From Agromyces allii (GTDB taxonomy: Bacteria > Actinomycetota > Actinomycetes > Actinomycetales > Microbacteriaceae), in the NCBI RefSeq assembly GCF_009749385.1, contig NZ_WBIN01000008.1, positions 1-64,000 of the forward strand: a stretch of 64,000 nt of DNA. Direction: 5' to 3'. A program made the position numbers and the translations under genes. This document shows positions 62,105 through 64,000 of the stretch, piece by piece (the stretch's first letter is position 1; each line of letters starts with the position of its first letter). The notes beneath the pieces are model-generated. The model was not told where the DNA came from. It saw nothing but the letters and a program-made list of their open reading frames with translations, and did not search any database.

Positions 62105-62446
62105 GGCTGTCAACCCCCGTTTCCGCCCGGAACACCCCCCGTTCGGAGGGCACCGTCGGCCCCTTTGTGTCGGCGGTGTATCGCGGGCCTGAAGACCCTG
62201 TGAACAGCAGGGCGAGCCCCTACCGGTGTTCGCGTGCGACTGATTTGATCCTCGCAGAGCGTGTTTCGACGTCGTCCGGTTCTCAGTTCGACGACGTCGA
62301 CCGAGGATCCGCCGAGGCCGGAGTCCGCGCTCCATCCCACAGGCAACGACCGCCTGGTCCAGCACCCGTCCCATGAGGCGGGGCTCCGTCGGTCCCCGTG
62401 CCGTCGCGGCTCCGCAGGAACACCGACCGACGTCCGAGGGGGTCAG
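62105..62446 (+). other. 342-bp upstream region of the sugar transferase gene
   Basis: I see no credible gene here: the in-frame upstream extension of the sugar transferase lacks a start with a ribosome site. The region holds two copies of a 10-mer close to ACCCCCCGTT with 22-bp period (62112-62121 and 62134-62143) and a hairpin built from GGGC/GCCC outside CCCTG/CAGGG (about 62188-62219). It is probably a regulated promoter and long leader. Confidence 0.5.
62112..62143 (+). promoter_or_regulatory. Two direct repeats of AACCCCCGTT type, 22 bp apart
   Basis: AACCCCCGTT (62112-62121) and ACCCCCCGTT (62134-62143) differ at one position and are spaced about two helical turns, typical of tandem regulator half-sites. 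The ACCCCC core matches the inverted-repeat sites at 19156 and 58860. Confidence 0.45.
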
Positions 62447-63964
62447 ATGTCGACTGAGGCAGAACCGATCGTCCGCCTCGTGAGGCCCGGCGAGCGTCTG
62501 CTGGGCCGTGCGTCCGCAGCCGGGGCCCGGGTCGTCGCGCAGCCGAGGCGGCTCGGCTGGCGTCGACGCCTCGTCGCGGCGATCTCGGTGACCGACGCCG
62601 CGCTCGTGCTCGTGGCGCTGCTGGTGGCCCAGCTCCTGCGGTTCCAGACGACCGGCCTGCGGGCGTCGACGCCCCAGGCCGATCTCGCCTACCTGACGCT
62701 CACGACGGCGATCGCGATCGGCTGGCTCGTCGCGCTCTCGGCCACGAGATCCCGGATGCTGCGCAACATCGGCACGGGCATGGTCGAGTACCAGCGGGTC
62801 GTCAACGCGACCTTCCTCACGTTCGGCACGCTCGCGGCCGTCGCGTTCCTCTTCCAGATCGACATCGCGCGCGGGTACCTCGCGGTCGCGTTCCCCCTGG
62901 GCCTGGTGCTCCTGCTCATCGGCCGGATGACCTGGCGCGGCGCCCTGCACCGGATGCGACGGGTGGGCCGCTGCACCACGGGGGCCATCATCGTGGGCCG
63001 CCCCGACGACGTCGCCCGCGTGGCGGACGAGCTGCGTCGGCAGTACCGGGTGGGCTACCGGGCGATCGGCGCGACCTACGCGGGCCCGGCCCGTTCGACG
63101 AAGCGGGTCGCGATCGACCTGCCGACGGTCGAGTTCAAGGACCTCGCGGCGACGTCCAAGCGCACCCGCACGAGGGCCGTGATCATCGCGGGCGACCTCC
63201 CGGGCGGCAACGCGACGATCCGTCGTCTCGGCTGGGACCTCGAGAACTCCAACACCGAGCTGATCCTCGTCTCACGGCTGACGGATGTCGCGGGTCCCCG
63301 CATCCACCTCCGGCCGATCAACGGCCTGCCCATGGTGCACGTCGACCTGCCGCAGTACTCGGGATTCGCGCACGCCGTGAAGCGCGTCTTCGACGTGGTC
63401 GTGGCCGGCGGCATCCTGCTCCTGCTGCTGCCGCTCATCCTCGGGATCGCCATGACGGTGCGCCTGACGAGCGTCGGTCCCGTGCTGTTCCGGCAGGAGC
63501 GGGTCGGCGTCGGCGGGGCGCGGTTCACGATGCTGAAATTCCGCTCGATGGTGATCGACGCCGAGGCGCAGCTGGCCGGCCTCCAGTCGCGCAACGAGTC
63601 CGACGGCGTGCTGTTCAAGGTCAGGAACGACCCTCGCATCACCCCGATCGGGCGCACCCTGCGCCGGTACTCGCTCGACGAGCTGCCCCAGCTGTGGAAC
63701 GTGCTCGTGGGCGACATGAGCCTCGTCGGGCCCCGTCCGCCGCTGCCAGCCGAGGTCGACCGCTACGAGGAGGACGTCAACCGGCGCCTGCTCACCAAGC
63801 CCGGCATCACGGGGCTCTGGCAGGTCAGCGGGCGCTCGAACCTGACGTGGGACGAGAGCGTGAAGATCGACCTCTACTACGTCGAGAACTGGTCGCTCAC
63901 GGGCGACATCGTCATCCTGCTGAAGACCGCTCGGGCGGTCGTCGGCAGCACGGGCGCCTACTGA
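62447..63964 (+). CDS. Polyprenyl-phosphate sugar-1-phosphate transferase (exopolysaccharide priming)
   Basis: A 505-residue priming enzyme that puts the first sugar phosphate on undecaprenyl phosphate. Four or five N-terminal helices (about 40-160) and a CoA-binding-like Rossmann domain (IIVGRPDDVARVADEL) precede a membrane helix near 310-335 and the cytoplasmic catalytic domain with KFRSM, SLDELPQLWNVL, DMSLVGPRPP and KPGITGLWQVSGRS. The ATG at 62447 has GAGGGGG upstream. It probably starts synthesis of the polymer that the upstream glycosyl-, acetyl- and pyruvyl-transferases modify. The stop lies 36 bp before the window end. Confidence 0.94.
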   Translation: MSTEAEPIVRLVRPGERLLGRASAAGARVVAQPRRLGWRRRLVAAISVTDAALVLVALLVAQLLRFQTTGLRASTPQADLAYLTLTTAIAIGWLVALSATRSRMLRNIGTGMVEYQRVVNATFLTFGTLAAVAFLFQIDIARGYLAVAFPLGLVLLLIGRMTWRGALHRMRRVGRCTTGAIIVGRPDDVARVADELRRQYRVGYRAIGATYAGPARSTKRVAIDLPTVEFKDLAATSKRTRTRAVIIAGDLPGGNATIRRLGWDLENSNTELILVSRLTDVAGPRIHLRPINGLPMVHVDLPQYSGFAHAVKRVFDVVVAGGILLLLLPLILGIAMTVRLTSVGPVLFRQERVGVGGARFTMLKFRSMVIDAEAQLAGLQSRNESDGVLFKVRNDPRITPIGRTLRRYSLDELPQLWNVLVGDMSLVGPRPPLPAEVDRYEEDVNRRLLTKPGITGLWQVSGRSNLTWDESVKIDLYYVENWSLTGDIVILLKTARAVVGSTGAY

Positions 63965-64000
63965 CCCTGCACGCCTCACGGATCGGACCACGCGCATGAC

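Noticed and set aside
62261..62446. N-terminal extension of the sugar transferase or a separate small gene
   Set aside because: There is no ATG or GTG with a ribosome site, the composition is Arg/Pro/Ser-rich, and the ATG at 62447 has GAGGGGG upstream.
63996..64000. Start of a further gene at the window end
   Set aside because: An ATG occurs at 63996, but only five bases remain, so nothing can be concluded.

Overview
The window is about 64 kb of very GC-rich DNA with dense, mostly unidirectional gene blocks, codons nearly always ending in G or C, frequent GTG starts and 4-base ATGA/GTGA gene overlaps. Gene content (MacB/FtsX-type transporters, a DesK-type sensor kinase with a LuxR-type regulator, a PASTA-domain penicillin-binding protein, monomer-like NADP isocitrate dehydrogenase of the eukaryotic type, and the order pcrA - sucC - sucD - membrane gene - perM-like - purN - purH that I recall from mycobacteria) points to an actinobacterium, most likely Micrococcales and probably a Microbacteriaceae member such as Agromyces. 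The genus is inference.

Layout. 1-4.3 kb: 3' part of a secreted or membrane Ig-like protein with a (Asp-Pro-Val)13 repeat, purU, a small DUF2568 membrane protein, and a TetR regulator divergent from an ABC-2/YhgE-like membrane protein across a palindromic operator. 4.3-12.2 kb (all minus): an amino-sugar utilisation operon read as ROK repressor - binding protein - two permeases - family 3 glycosidase - ROK kinase - nagB. 12.2-16.5 kb: P1B-type metal ATPase, icd, a GNAT acetyltransferase and an alkyltransferase-like DNA repair protein. 16.5-21.3 kb: sensor kinase/response regulator, then a membrane protein translationally coupled to an ornithine/lysine-type decarboxylase. 21.4-25.5 kb: a heterodimeric ABC exporter preceded by a short ORF that looks like a leader peptide. 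25.5-33.1 kb: two large FtsX-type permeases and two ATPases. 33.1-37.9 kb: a membrane-anchored dimethylargininase-like protein, a leucine/valine dehydrogenase, purH and purN. 37.9-43.4 kb: perM-like, a membrane protein, sucD, sucC. 43.6-52.3 kb: FUSC-like protein, Nudix, pcrA, RidA, DUF4177, PBP and a phosphoesterase. 52.37 kb: tRNA-Pro(CGG).

The most unusual part is 52.5-64 kb. Five minus-strand genes, each overlapping the next by 4 bases, encode a fatty acyl-AMP ligase, two large acyl-CoA-dehydrogenase-like flavoproteins, an acyl carrier protein and a phosphopantetheinyl transferase. They are divergent from an exopolysaccharide cluster (pyruvyl transferase, hexapeptide acetyltransferase, glycosyltransferase, polyprenyl-phosphate sugar transferase). 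Together they look like a small pathway that activates a fatty acid, loads it on a dedicated carrier protein and desaturates it, possibly to modify a surface glycan or make a lipid product. One of the two flavoproteins appears to have lost the catalytic acid, suggesting a heteromeric enzyme.

Non-coding signals read by eye include a palindrome shared by the icd and sucC upstream regions, ACCCCC-type sites in three control regions, many TA(C/G)GCT -10 boxes placed 6-9 nt before start codons (leaderless transcripts), and long perfect terminator stems, several containing CGGATGCCGC. All family assignments rest on motif recognition without database searches.
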